From positions 277,050 through 341,049 of the forward strand of contig JAGOTD010000001.1 in assembly GCA_018061945.1 (NCBI GenBank): a DNA stretch of 64,000 bases, written 5' to 3'. The DNA comes from Candidatus Peribacteraceae bacterium (GTDB lineage: Bacteria > Patescibacteriota > Gracilibacteria > Peribacterales > Peribacteraceae). Within the stretch, counting starts at the first letter, position 1. Every line of letters starts with the position of its first letter. The notes beneath the pieces are model-generated. The model worked only from the letters and a program-made list of their open reading frames with translations. It was not told the origin of the DNA and made no database searches. The translations under genes were made by a program, and so were the position numbers. Shown here piece by piece: positions 20,231 through 28,561 of the stretch.

Positions 20231-21694
20231 TTGCTCTCCTCTCTCACTATTTCTCAGGCTCACGATAAGCTAAAAGCCAAAACTATTTCGGCTGTTGAGC
20301 TCGTACAAGATTGTCTGAGTCGCATCAAAAGCGTTGATGGCAAACTGAACGCGGTAGTCTACAACAATGGCGATAAAGCGCTGGAAGAAGCCAAAATAAT
20401 CGATGCTAAAGGCGATTTTAGCAGTCCGCTGACAGGCATCCCCTACTTGGCCAAAGATGTATTTTGCGAAAAAGATGTGCCCACAACTGCCTGTTCAAAC
20501 ATGCTACGCAGCAAAGATTTTCGGCCGGCATACGATTCGACGACGACAAAGAGGCTCAAAGCAGTCGGTGCGATTTCCATCGGCAAAGTGAATACCGATG
20601 AATTTACGATGGGAGCGTCCACCGAAACGTCGTGCTACGGCGTCACCAAAAATCCGTGGGACGTAACGCGCGTTGCGGGAGGATCGTCCGGAGGCCCAGC
20701 TGCTGCGGTAAGTGCCGATGAATGTTTGTTTGCACTCGGTACCGATACAGGCGGATCGATCCGTCAGCCAGCCAGCTTCTGCGGCATTACCGGCATTCGC
20801 CCAACCTACGGCCGCACCAGCCGCTACGGCGCTATGAGCATGGCGAGTTCGCTGGATACCATTGGACCGATGTGCAAGAACGTGGAAGACATGGCCATTA
20901 CGCTGCAGGCAATGGCCGGTGTTGACCCGCTGGATGCCACAACGTCGAATATTGCAGTACCGGATTATCGCTCACTGCTCAAAAAAGACATGAAGGGCGT
21001 GCGCATCGGCATCCCGAAAGAATATGTGATCGATGGCATGAAACCGGAAGTGATGGCGGCGTTCGAGGAATCGAAAAAAGTGTGCGCATCACTCGGCGCG
21101 ACGCTTGTGGATATCTCGCTCCCGCACACCAAATACGGCGTGGCGACGTACTACGTTCTGTGTCCGTGCGAAGTGAGTTCCAACATGGCGCGCTACGACG
21201 GTATTCGCTACGGCCACACCGTGAAAGAAGCAGCAGAAGTCGGGAATCTCGTGGAATATTATCAGGCAGTTCGTAGTGAAGGCTTCGGCCCAGAAGTAAA
21301 GCGCCGCATTATGATCGGGACATTCGCATTGTCGTCTGGTTACTACGACGCGTATTACGTAAAAGCCCAGAAAGTGCGCACGCTCATCAAGCAGGATTTC
21401 GATGAGGCATTCAAAAAAGTAGATGTGATTCTCTCCCCTGTTTCGCCGCACTGGGCGTTTACCGTTGGCGCCAATAGCAATGATCCGCTCGCGATGTACC
21501 TAGAAGATGTGTTTACGATTCCACAGGTAATGGCGGGTATTCCGTGCCTGTCTGTTCCCTGCGGTTTTTCCAAAGAAGGCATGCCGATCGGACTGCAAAT
21601 GATGGGCAAACAATGGGACGAAGCGGGAATTTTGTCGGCAGCGTTTGCTTTTGAACAAGCGACGCAGTGGCATATGAAAAGGCCACTGCTTTAG
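20231..21694 (+). CDS. gatA: Asp/Glu-tRNA(Asn/Gln) amidotransferase subunit A
   Basis: The glutaminase subunit that releases ammonia from glutamine for tRNA-dependent amidation. The amidase-signature triad is visible: Lys75 in PYLAKDV, the cis-Ser in AGGSSGGPAAAV (152-153) and nucleophile Ser176 in TDTGGSIRQPA. The 487-aa length is typical. The frame starts with TTG at 20231 (MLSSLTISQAHDKL), which aligns with the normal GatA N-terminus; no nearby ATG or Shine-Dalgarno site competes. It is probably translated from the gatC transcript. A family B arm begins immediately at the stop codon. Confidence 0.95.
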   Translation: MLSSLTISQAHDKLKAKTISAVELVQDCLSRIKSVDGKLNAVVYNNGDKALEEAKIIDAKGDFSSPLTGIPYLAKDVFCEKDVPTTACSNMLRSKDFRPAYDSTTTKRLKAVGAISIGKVNTDEFTMGASTETSCYGVTKNPWDVTRVAGGSSGGPAAAVSADECLFALGTDTGGSIRQPASFCGITGIRPTYGRTSRYGAMSMASSLDTIGPMCKNVEDMAITLQAMAGVDPLDATTSNIAVPDYRSLLKKDMKGVRIGIPKEYVIDGMKPEVMAAFEESKKVCASLGATLVDISLPHTKYGVATYYVLCPCEVSSNMARYDGIRYGHTVKEAAEVGNLVEYYQAVRSEGFGPEVKRRIMIGTFALSSGYYDAYYVKAQKVRTLIKQDFDEAFKKVDVILSPVSPHWAFTVGANSNDPLAMYLEDVFTIPQVMAGIPCLSVPCGFSKEGMPIGLQMMGKQWDEAGILSAAFAFEQATQWHMKRPLL

Positions 21695-21868
21695 GACTCA
21701 AAGGAAGCAAAGGACTCAGAAGACTCAGAGGAAATCTATAATTTGGTAGCCGATATGATTTGATGAATATGAAAACATTAAGATGCCAAATTCTCTTTTA
21801 ACCCGTTCTGACGATATCGCTTGCGCATCCTTTGAGTCCTATGAGTCTTTTGAGTCTTCTGAGTCCTT
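21694..21868. repeat. Family B hairpin spacer, gatA to the DUF4215-like gene
   Basis: The arm aggactcaaaggaagcaaag starts right at the gatA stop (21694-21733). The complementary arm (ctttgagtcctatgagtc, 21830-21868) ends at the stop of the convergent gene. The loop is about 95 nt. The two genes converge, so the hairpin forms in both read-through transcripts. Confidence 0.8.
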
Positions 21869-23392
21869 TTACTGATTTCCAAACGCCGGTGGTACGACCA
21901 ATTTACAATCGCTGCGACAATCGTTTGATTCGGTTCCGTTAAGCGCAAATCCGTTATCGCACTGCTCACCCAGCCCTGTTTCTATGCGGCCATTGCCGCA
22001 GGAAATACAGGCGCCGTCGTTGCAATACCCGTTACAAGAAATCACCTCGCTGGCCATGTTGACGCTCGCTGTGCAGTAATATTCTTTTACAAAACAGTTG
22101 GTACCAAGGCAGTAATCAGCGGGTATATACGCACCTCCCTCGAGCGTGACGCATGCATCGGAGACTGATGTCGATTGAAAATCCGTATATTCTACTGTGC
22201 CTTTGCTCACGTAATCATTGCCATCATCCGAATCGCTACAGATTTTCTGCGTGCAGATCGGATCGCCAATCGCGCGACAGGCATAGCCAGTTTCAATGCC
22301 ACAGCTCGTGGTGCAGCCATCCCCATTCTCAGGATTGCCGTCGTCACACTGTTCGCCACTGTCGAGATCGCCGTTACCACACAGAATAAGGTCGCCACTC
22401 GTTGCGCCTGCTATATTGCCGGCTGTGGTTCCAACGGTTGTTCCTGCAGTTGTACCCGCAGTATTTTCAGCGGTTGTACCTGCTGTGGTACCTACTGTCG
22501 CACCAGCTGTTGTACCGACTGTTGTACTCGTATCGCCGGCGGTATTACCAGCCGTGTTTCCGGCTGTTGCACCAGCGGTGGCACCAATCGTACACACGCT
22601 CGGGTTACCGATGCAGGTGTAGCCTGTTTCCACAGTGCAATTCAGACTGCATCCATCATTGTTATTGCCGTTCCCATCATCACACTGCTCGGCTCCTTCC
22701 ATAAACGCGTTGCTGCATTTGGCGACATCCAAATCGATATCAATACCGGCATCGGAATTGACGATGTACACCATAATCCGACCTGGCGCCAAACGTACGC
22801 CGTTATCGGTCGATGGCCTGTCGCCCGCAACGCGGAATGTCACATTGTAGGCCGCTTCGAACGCGCGAATATCGGCAAGCTGCTGCGGATCATTGAGCAC
22901 TTCCGGCTGCATGAAAAAGATATTCGGAAACTTTTGATTAAACGGAAGATTCGTTTTGTCGTTGGCAATTTCTGTTGCTGCATTGGCGGTATACACGTAG
23001 CCGAATCCTTTCTTGCGGATAAAATTGTTCGCCTCTTGGTACATCGCTTCCAGTGATTTTCCAGTCGGCACATTGGCCGGCCACAAAATCATGTACACCG
23101 CGTCGGTTGCCAAATGTTCTTTTCTGAGGGTACCCGGAAACGTGACTTTTTTGACGATCGCGCCACGCGCTGTGCGGCCGATATCCACGATATCTGCCTG
23201 ATACGAACCGTTTTTATTACTGCCAAATGGGTTTGGAACGGCATCCAAATTGATGGTTGAAGCGACGTGTGTTGGAGCGCCCGCTCGCTGCGAACGCGCG
23301 ATAAAAACGCCGACGACCAGCACAATACTAAGCGACACTACAGACGTAACAATCTGCATGCCTCTGCCGATTCTTACCGGAGTAGTGACCAT
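21869..23392 (-). CDS. Membrane-anchored Cys-rich surface protein (DUF4215-like repeats)
   Basis: An N-terminal membrane anchor (about residues 12-32) is followed by a unique domain of about 200 residues. Cys-rich modules of the type CGNGxxxxxEQCDDGN...GDGCxxxC occur at about 230-270, 340-385 and 470-500. These resemble the DUF4215 / Myxococcus Cys-rich repeat, known from secreted proteins. Modules 1 and 2 are separated by a low-complexity Gly/Ala/Thr/Asn linker with TAGTT/TAGNT units (about 275-335). The protein is exported, and its cysteines would form disulfides outside. It is the second gene after the 227-aa protein (6-nt gap), so the two are an operon. Function unknown; adhesion is inference. 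Confidence 0.8.
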   Translation of the reverse strand: MVTTPVRIGRGMQIVTSVVSLSIVLVVGVFIARSQRAGAPTHVASTINLDAVPNPFGSNKNGSYQADIVDIGRTARGAIVKKVTFPGTLRKEHLATDAVYMILWPANVPTGKSLEAMYQEANNFIRKKGFGYVYTANAATEIANDKTNLPFNQKFPNIFFMQPEVLNDPQQLADIRAFEAAYNVTFRVAGDRPSTDNGVRLAPGRIMVYIVNSDAGIDIDLDVAKCSNAFMEGAEQCDDGNGNNNDGCSLNCTVETGYTCIGNPSVCTIGATAGATAGNTAGNTAGDTSTTVGTTAGATVGTTAGTTAENTAGTTAGTTVGTTAGNIAGATSGDLILCGNGDLDSGEQCDDGNPENGDGCTTSCGIETGYACRAIGDPICTQKICSDSDDGNDYVSKGTVEYTDFQSTSVSDACVTLEGGAYIPADYCLGTNCFVKEYYCTASVNMASEVISCNGYCNDGACISCGNGRIETGLGEQCDNGFALNGTESNDCRSDCKLVVPPAFGNQ

Positions 23393-23398
23393 GAAGGA

Positions 23399-24082
23399 TT
23401 ACCGGGAGCGGCGGCGAAACTTTTTCTGCTCGCGCCAGACGGTATAAAACGTACCGGCAGCCGCAAGAAACAGGACTGATGCAAAGAGAATGTCTGCAGA
23501 ACCGGAAGCGGTAATGTTCGGTGCGCCAGAATGCAGCACGCGTCCCTGGCTGTCGTAAACGCTATTGCCATTGATAACAATGACATTGGGCTGATCGGCC
23601 ATGGCATTGCGACGCTGCTGATACAGACAGTCATCATCGTAAAAGCTACAGAAACGCTGGGCTGGAGCAATACTGGAAGAAGAGCGTGTAATAACCGGCG
23701 CCTGATAGTTTGGATCGGTAAATTGTGGACTGTAGTAATACGCATTGTTTTTTCTCTGCTGCGCTTCGCGCGACGCAACTTGCTCTTCTAAAATGCGACG
23801 ACTGACTGGACTACTGTAAATGTACGTAACCGGTGGCTGCTGCCCGGCAGCTGCATGCGGAACTGATGGCGGATACGAGGAATACGACGATGTACTCGTA
23901 CCAGTGTTCGCACTGCTACTGGCAGCGCCGCTCGATGATGCAGTAGATGCGGTAGATGAGCTGGCAGAACCCAAACCAAAGGCTTCTTCCGGCGAAATGT
24001 ACGCCAGTGCCGGCGTTATTCCTACAGCGAGGGCGACTGTTACCAGTGTGGCCCGAAGAACAAAACGGCGGATACGAGTCAT
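23399..24082 (-). CDS. Secreted protein with Ser-rich region and C-terminal membrane anchor
   Basis: Family not recognised. A signal peptide (residues 1-27, ending TPALAY) precedes a Ser/Thr/Ala-rich segment (about 38-75). A Tyr/Pro-rich middle follows, with ARG-like basic stretches. The C-terminus has a hydrophobic helix (ILFASVLFLAAAGTFYTVW) followed by a strongly basic tail (KKFRRRSR). This C-terminal arrangement resembles sorting signals cleaved by sortase-like enzymes, but no LPXTG is present, so it may simply be a membrane anchor. It is the first gene of a pair with the Cys-rich surface protein. Confidence 0.7.
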   Translation of the reverse strand: MTRIRRFVLRATLVTVALAVGITPALAYISPEEAFGLGSASSSTASTASSSGAASSSANTGTSTSSYSSYPPSVPHAAAGQQPPVTYIYSSPVSRRILEEQVASREAQQRKNNAYYYSPQFTDPNYQAPVITRSSSSIAPAQRFCSFYDDDCLYQQRRNAMADQPNVIVINGNSVYDSQGRVLHSGAPNITASGSADILFASVLFLAAAGTFYTVWREQKKFRRRSR

Positions 24083-24134
24083 GGTGTGTGTTGGTATAAA
24101 TCTAGTTAGTATAGCAGAAAAGAGACTTTATGGA

Positions 24135-24258
24135 AAGGACTCAGAGGAAGCAGATGACTCAAAAGACTCAAAGGAAAGTTTTACAACTTGTTCCGTTGCT
24201 ATTATGAAGCAATAGAATCCTTTGCTTCCTCTGAGTCCTTTGAGTCGTTTGAGTCCTT
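24135..24258. repeat. Family B hairpin between two surface-protein genes
   Basis: Arm 1 (24135-24177) begins with ggactcagaggaagcag. Arm 2 (24219-24258) is the complement (ctttgcttcctctgagtcc and on). The loop is about 41 nt. The second arm touches the stop of the TSP3-repeat gene. Confidence 0.8.
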
Positions 24259-24260
24259 GC

Positions 24261-25346
24261 TCAAGGTACTCTCACCGTCGTCCCAAACGACGTCAGGTTG
24301 AGTGTTTCGAATTTGTACTGCCAATCGGTTTTGTCCTGATAGGTTTCCGGACGCTTGGGATCGGTTTCTTTGGCATCTAGTTCACAGTTCTGATTCATAT
24401 CCTCACCACGAACCAGCGTTAAGCGCAGAGCGCAGTCGGCGTACCTCATTTCAGGCGGACAGGTATCGGTTTTTATGATGTTCATGTGCTTACGTTCTGG
24501 ACACGAGGTGCCCGTGCCATCGCCGTCGCACAAACCGTCGTGATCGCTATCGGCATCGAGTGGATTGGAAAACCAGGTATTGGACGTTGCGTACGGCAAG
24601 CCGATTTCACAGACATCGGTCAGACCGTCGCTGTCGGTATCCTGAATAGTGGCATCTGTACGCAGGAAAAACACTTCCTGGCCGTCTGGAATACCATCGC
24701 CGTCGGTATCGGCATTGTCCGGATCTGTGGCAAATAGTTTTTCACGATAATCGTTAATACCATCACCATCGGTATCGATGCTCACTGGTAGTGGCTCCGC
24801 GTTCATCAAGTAACACGTTTCGCCACCGTAGAACATTTCGCGCAGCGACTTGCGCTCCGAGACTGTATTCAAGTTACGCATACGCTGCGATACGCTGATA
24901 GGATCTTGGGGTGGGGCCACCTTGTTCTGCGAGCGCAATTCGCCACTGGAGTAGAAGAATCGATCGGCGTGATAGAGCTGATTGCCGGTTAAACCTTTCT
25001 CTTTGTTGCGCACTTCATCACCCAAAAAACAGTAGCCCCAGTAGCGCTTGTCATCAAAATCCGGTCCGCCGAAAAACGTAATACGCGGAATAACCGTATT
25101 TGACGGCACCTGGAAAATAACATGCGTGTCGGGTGGCGCCGAAAAGCCGCGAATCACCTCCTGCGCACTAAAACGTTTGAACGGAATGCCGTTGGGGTTA
25201 AGCGGTGCACTTGGCGTGTCTATGAGCAATCCTTTGATATTCGTGGGGTTGCGCAGCACGATTGCCAACACGATAAGCGCCGTTCCCGCCAGCAACGCAA
25301 ACGTTGCAATTTTCAGCCCCTTCATGAGAAATGGAGATGGACGCAT
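24261..25346 (-). CDS. Membrane-anchored protein with thrombospondin type 3 / Ca-binding repeats
   Basis: An N-terminal membrane helix (about residues 11-31) is followed by about 150 residues of unknown fold. Consecutive Asp-rich repeats then occur at about 190-285: DTDGDGINDYREKLF, DTDGDGIPDGQEVF, DTDSDGLTDVCEIGL, DADSDHDGLCDGDG. These match thrombospondin type 3 repeats, which bind calcium and stiffen extracellular proteins. Several cysteines are present in and after the repeats. With the two downstream minus-strand genes it forms a surface-protein cluster. The stop is followed directly by a family B arm. Start at 25346 (MRPSPFLMKGLK); an internal Met8 is an alternative. Confidence 0.8.
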   Translation of the reverse strand: MRPSPFLMKGLKIATFALLAGTALIVLAIVLRNPTNIKGLLIDTPSAPLNPNGIPFKRFSAQEVIRGFSAPPDTHVIFQVPSNTVIPRITFFGGPDFDDKRYWGYCFLGDEVRNKEKGLTGNQLYHADRFFYSSGELRSQNKVAPPQDPISVSQRMRNLNTVSERKSLREMFYGGETCYLMNAEPLPVSIDTDGDGINDYREKLFATDPDNADTDGDGIPDGQEVFFLRTDATIQDTDSDGLTDVCEIGLPYATSNTWFSNPLDADSDHDGLCDGDGTGTSCPERKHMNIIKTDTCPPEMRYADCALRLTLVRGEDMNQNCELDAKETDPKRPETYQDKTDWQYKFETLNLTSFGTTVRVP

Positions 25347-25399
25347 CGGGGTAGTATAGCAGAAAACAGGGGAATTTGTAAGCTGCCATTGATGACTCG

Positions 25400-25489
25400 G
25401 ATACGAATTACGAATCGCGAATTACGAATTACGGATATTCCAGCGCTCGTAATTCGTGATTCGTACTTCGTACTTCGATTTCGTAATTC
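25400..25489. repeat. Family A heptad hairpin upstream of dnaJ
   Basis: Arm 1 (25400-25434: acgaattacgaatcgcgaa and on) and arm 2 (25446-25489: cgtaattcgtgattcgtac and on) flank a short loop. The second arm contains the -35-like TTCGTA of the dnaJ promoter. Confidence 0.8.
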
Positions 25490-25508
25490 ATTGCAAAATG
25501 CGTATACT
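25480..25508 (+). promoter_or_regulatory. dnaJ promoter with -35 inside a heptad repeat
   Basis: TTCGTA (25480-25485), 17-nt spacer, TATACT (25503-25508), then 12 nt to the ATG at 25521. The -35 is a poor match to TTGACA but recurs with the same spacing at three other genes. Confidence 0.5.
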
Positions 25509-25520
25509 CTTCGCGCATAC

Positions 25521-26615
25521 ATGGCCAAAGATTATTATTCCATTCTTGGCGTTTCGAAGTCGGCTTCACAAGCCGAAATCAAAGCTGCATACCGTAAATT
25601 GAGCAAAGAAACGCACCCGGACAAGCACAAGGGCGATAAGCAGAAAGAGGATCAGTTTAAGCAGATCAATGAGGCATACGACGTGCTGGGCGATGCCAAG
25701 AAAAAACAGGCCTACGATCAGTTTGGTTCCACAAACGGCAATCCGTTTGGTGGCGGAGGAGGAGGCGGCGGGGGATTCGGGGGCTTTGACGGATTTGATG
25801 CATCGCAATTTTCCGGCGGATTCGGCGATATCTTCGAAAATTTTTTCGGTGGCGCAGCCAGTGGTGCGAGTCGTTCGCGCGAACGCGACACCGGCGGTCG
25901 CGACATCGAGATTCAAATCATCATTCCCTTTCAAACGGCTGTATCTGGCGAAGATCGCGAGGTAAAGTTTTCTACCGAAGTGAGCTGCGACACCTGCAGC
26001 GGCTCGGGTACTGAGCCCGGCTCCAAGCAAATCACCTGTCCAGAATGTACGGGCACCGGCCAAATTGTGCGCCGCGTCAATTCACTGTTTGGCACGATTC
26101 AACAAAGTAGCATCTGTCCCAAATGCCGAGGCTCGGGAAAAATCCCGGAGAAAGCATGCCACACTTGCCACGGCGAAGGCCGCGTGCAGAAGCAGAAAAC
26201 CGTCAAAGTACATATTCCTGCTGGCATCAGCGACGGCCAAGCGTTGCGTATTACCAGCCAGGGCGAAGCCGGACGCCAAGGTGGCAAAGCAGGGGATTTG
26301 TACGTACGCATTCGCGTGGAAGCCGATGCGCGGTTTGAACGCATAGATGACGATATCCGGACGAGTGTGAGTATCTCGGCGGTCGACGCAATTCTCGGCA
26401 CGAGTATCGACGTTCCAACGGTCCATGGCGAGGTGTCTCTCACCATTCCGGCCGGAACGCAGCCAGACCAAATTTTGCGCATGAAAAGCAAAGGAATGCC
26501 GATTTTAAACACCAGTCGCCACGGCGATCATTACGTAACGGTAAAAGTGGAGATCCCAACCAAGCTCAGCAAGAAAGAAAAAGAGCTGATGGAGGAGTGG
26601 AGGAAGGCACGCTAA
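25521..26615 (+). CDS. dnaJ: Chaperone protein DnaJ
   Basis: Hsp40 co-chaperone that stimulates DnaK. The J domain (1-70) carries His32-Pro33-Asp34. A Gly/Phe-rich linker follows at about 75-110. The zinc-binding region has four CxxCxGxG motifs (CDTCSGSG, CPECTGTG, CPKCRGSG, CHTCHGEG), and then the substrate-binding C-terminal domains. The length of 364 aa is normal. The ATG at 25521 starts at MAKDYYSILGV; the longer in-frame extension to 25122 has no family counterpart. No grpE or dnaK is adjacent. Its stop overlaps the stop of the convergent Doc-like gene by 3 nt. Confidence 0.96.
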   Translation: MAKDYYSILGVSKSASQAEIKAAYRKLSKETHPDKHKGDKQKEDQFKQINEAYDVLGDAKKKQAYDQFGSTNGNPFGGGGGGGGGFGGFDGFDASQFSGGFGDIFENFFGGAASGASRSRERDTGGRDIEIQIIIPFQTAVSGEDREVKFSTEVSCDTCSGSGTEPGSKQITCPECTGTGQIVRRVNSLFGTIQQSSICPKCRGSGKIPEKACHTCHGEGRVQKQKTVKVHIPAGISDGQALRITSQGEAGRQGGKAGDLYVRIRVEADARFERIDDDIRTSVSISAVDAILGTSIDVPTVHGEVSLTIPAGTQPDQILRMKSKGMPILNTSRHGDHYVTVKVEIPTKLSKKEKELMEEWRKAR

Positions 26616-27118
26616 TCCTGTTCGTATAATACTGAAAAAAGTAATCCAACTCTTTCTTTAAGATGATTAAAATCTGGCCTTATCCAACGAGAAGGATCTC
26701 CTATTACTTTCGCTAAGTTATAAAGAAACAAAGGATGGGCCGACCGAATATCTGAACTTTCTTCCCAACTACATAAAGGAAAAACTGTCAGTAATGCACG
26801 TTTAAATGTCCCTTGATTTAGCGTAGGAATTTTTACTTCATTCATCGCTAAAAATAGTAGCAGTAGCGCCACGCTCAAACGCTTATTGCCATTGGTGAAG
26901 TGCTGAGCACCTGCGATCGCACACACTAAATAAGCAGCTTTCTTTGAAAGCGTTGGGTAATAGTCATTATTCCTCATCAGAGTCAAAACCGTCTCTAATG
27001 CCTGCATGCCCGCTTGCTCAGATTCATAAGGTGGGCACGGCTCAATATCAGTTAATTCATCTTGAATAAAAGGAAAAACAACTCGCTTACAATTCTCTAT
27101 ATCAAAGTACTTAATCAT
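26612..27118 (-). CDS. Doc/Fic-family protein (probable toxin)
   Basis: The motif HFTNGNKR at residues 73-80, followed by a hydrophobic helix (LSVALLLLFLAMN), is the Fic/Doc catalytic loop. The NKR ending is closer to Doc (a protein kinase of EF-Tu in phage P1) than to the GNGR of AMPylating Fic enzymes. The 168 aa include an added C-terminal part of about 60 residues relative to P1 Doc (126 aa). The ATG overlaps the TGA of the upstream 70-aa gene, the typical layout of toxin-antitoxin pairs. Whether it acts as a toxin is inference. Its 3' end runs into the dnaJ stop codon, an unusual tail-to-tail overlap. Confidence 0.75.
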   Translation of the reverse strand: MIKYFDIENCKRVVFPFIQDELTDIEPCPPYESEQAGMQALETVLTLMRNNDYYPTLSKKAAYLVCAIAGAQHFTNGNKRLSVALLLLFLAMNEVKIPTLNQGTFKRALLTVFPLCSWEESSDIRSAHPLFLYNLAKVIGDPSRWIRPDFNHLKERVGLLFSVLYEQD

Positions 27119-27327
27119 TGCTTTGCAAGCTCGCGAATAACAGCTTTATAGGAATCATCTAACTTACTCATGTCTTTTGGTAATTTCTCAAACGTCGTTG
27201 ATCGAGAAAGCTTTTGGAGCTTCTTCTTGTTAATTTCATCTGATGGCCGTCGTGTAAAAAGAAAATTAAACATATCTATTAGTAATGTATTGTACATTTT
27301 CTGCTTCACGCCTTCAATTAAATACAC
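27115..27327 (-). CDS. Small protein paired with Doc-like toxin (possible antitoxin)
   Basis: 70 residues, basic, with a Lys-rich middle (DEINKKKLQKLSRS) and helical C-terminus. It lacks a recognisable Phd fold. A later Met (residue 11) could also be the start. Its TGA overlaps the ATG of the Doc-like gene (ATGA), so translation is coupled. By position it is the antitoxin candidate; the sequence alone does not prove this. Confidence 0.55.
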   Translation of the reverse strand: MYLIEGVKQKMYNTLLIDMFNFLFTRRPSDEINKKKLQKLSRSTTFEKLPKDMSKLDDSYKAVIRELAKQ

Positions 27328-27336
27328 GAGTTTTCT

Positions 27337-27879
27337 TTATATATCCAAATTCTCCAATCCATCATTTTCTTTTGGCATGATGGGCGACAATTCTTCGTTG
27401 CCCGATCCTGCGCGCTCTTCTTTGAGACGAATGACGACGTGACGATAATCTCCTTCACCCATGCTTTCGGTTGTAATATCGCTGAGAGACGGCGTATTAG
27501 CGATGTGCATGTGTACGACGCGGCGGAAGTACGGACTCATAGGAGACAGCGTGACACGGTTGCCGGTGCGGCGAACGAAATCAGCTTTTGCTTCGGCGAT
27601 TTTGCGGACTTTGTCTTCCTGCATCAGACGGTAACCGTCGACATCCAGCACAATAAACGGCGATTTCTCGGTGCCCATTTTGGTGCGCAGCATCGACTTG
27701 AGCACATGCTGCAGCGAGTTGAGAGTCTCACCGTGCCAGCCAATCAAGCGACTTGCCTGCGAACATTCGATATCGACACGGACCAAATTTCCTTCTTCTT
27801 TAGTGGAAATTTTGCCAAACGGAATAGCCAGGCAATTGAGCAGCTGACCGAGCGTATCTGTGATGAGTGCGGAATCCAT
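27337..27879 (-). CDS. jag: KH-R3H RNA-binding protein Jag (KhpB-like)
   Basis: RNA-binding protein with a KH domain (about residues 25-85, GxxG-like loop in LIGWHGETLNSLQ) and an R3H domain (about 105-160, ending in the HVVIRLKEE strand). This layout matches SpoIIIJ-associated protein Jag, which in Firmicutes lies directly after yidC. Here it lies 9 kb away next to the HU gene. The usual N-terminal Jag_N domain is missing, so this is a short form of 180 aa. Start: ATG at 27879 (MDSALITD) because the extension upstream runs into repeat sequence. A family A hairpin lies upstream. Confidence 0.87.
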   Translation of the reverse strand: MDSALITDTLGQLLNCLAIPFGKISTKEEGNLVRVDIECSQASRLIGWHGETLNSLQHVLKSMLRTKMGTEKSPFIVLDVDGYRLMQEDKVRKIAEAKADFVRRTGNRVTLSPMSPYFRRVVHMHIANTPSLSDITTESMGEGDYRHVVIRLKEERAGSGNEELSPIMPKENDGLENLDI

Positions 27880-27931
27880 ATGTGGGAGAAAGTGTAGCGG
27901 GAAATGGGAGAAAGAAAAGGTAGAACGGGAG

Positions 27932-27998
27932 CGAATCACGAATCACGAATTACGAATTACGACCTTTCGTACTTCGTAATTCGTAATTCGTAATTCGT
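27932..27998. repeat. Family A heptad hairpin between HU and jag
   Basis: A nearly perfect inverted repeat. Arm 1 (27932-27962) is made of acgaatcacgaattacgaa-type units and arm 2 (27967-27998) of ttcgtacttcgtaattcg-type units, with a 4-nt loop. Confidence 0.85.
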
Positions 27999-28021
27999 CT
28001 ATCGAACTAGCTTATACAAAC

Positions 28022-28055
28022 AAAAAAATCCCGCTTTTTACGGCGGGATTTTTTG
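28022..28055. terminator. Rho-independent terminator after HU
   Basis: AAAAAAATCCCGC ... GCGGGATTTTTT with loop TTTTTAC. It is flanked by A and T tracts and so works on both strands; it lies 23 nt after the HU stop. Confidence 0.9.
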
Positions 28056-28077
28056 AAAATCGAAATGATTTCAAAGA

Positions 28078-28353
28078 CTAACGAACAGCGTCCTTGAGAG
28101 TCTTGCCGGCCTTGAAGGATGGAACCTTCATAGCTGGGATCTGGATCTTCTGCGTTGGGTTGCGTGGGTTAACACCCGTGCGAGCCTGGCGCTTGGAGAT
28201 ACGGAATGTGCCGAAACCAGTGATGGTTACGTTGTGACCCTTCTTGAGCTCCTTTGTGACTGTGGAGATGAGAGCCTCGAGAGAATCGGAAGCAGCACGC
28301 TTTGTGATGCCAGAAGCATCGGCCATTGCGGCGATGAGATCCTGCTTGGACAT
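28078..28353 (-). CDS. hup: DNA-binding protein HU
   Basis: Histone-like dimeric protein that bends DNA. The 91 aa show the family pattern: MSKQDLIAAMADASGITKR at the start, the GFGTFRISKRQARTGVNPRN core with the RxxRxGxNPxT-type DNA-binding arm, and the C-terminal VPSFKAGKTLKDAV. The ATG at 28353 gives the standard N-terminus. A promoter TTGCAG-16 nt-TAGAAT lies 35 nt upstream, and a strong terminator follows. Highly expressed in most bacteria; here it is monocistronic. Confidence 0.95.
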   Translation of the reverse strand: MSKQDLIAAMADASGITKRAASDSLEALISTVTKELKKGHNVTITGFGTFRISKRQARTGVNPRNPTQKIQIPAMKVPSFKAGKTLKDAVR

Positions 28354-28387
28354 AAAACAGAGGGGGGAATAAATAAGTACGAGGCTC

Positions 28388-28415
28388 ATTCTACTGGGGC
28401 AAAGGGCTACTGCAA
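28388..28415 (-). promoter_or_regulatory. Promoter for HU
   Basis: Minus strand TTGCAG (28415-28410), 16-nt spacer, TAGAAT (28393-28388). Leader length about 28 nt. Confidence 0.55.
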
Positions 28416-28561
28416 GCCAAAAAGCACTTGAAATGCCCTGAAAAACGTGATTCAGTCGTCGAAATGGCTTATATAAGCCGTTTTAAATTGTTTGCAAGAA
28501 ATACTCAATTGTTTTGTAACGTTCTAAAATATGTGTAAAACGCCTTCTGGGGGCGGGGGAA

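Noticed and set aside
22175-23056. 293-aa Cys/Thr-rich frame antisense to the DUF4215-like gene
   Set aside because: Composition mirrors the repeats on the other strand; the minus-strand protein has an anchor and regular Cys modules.
18105-27327. Use of TGA as a sense codon (Gracilibacteria-type code)
   Set aside because: TGA ends rnpA, the 70-aa gene before doc and pabA at the expected positions, and long conserved genes contain no in-frame TGA.
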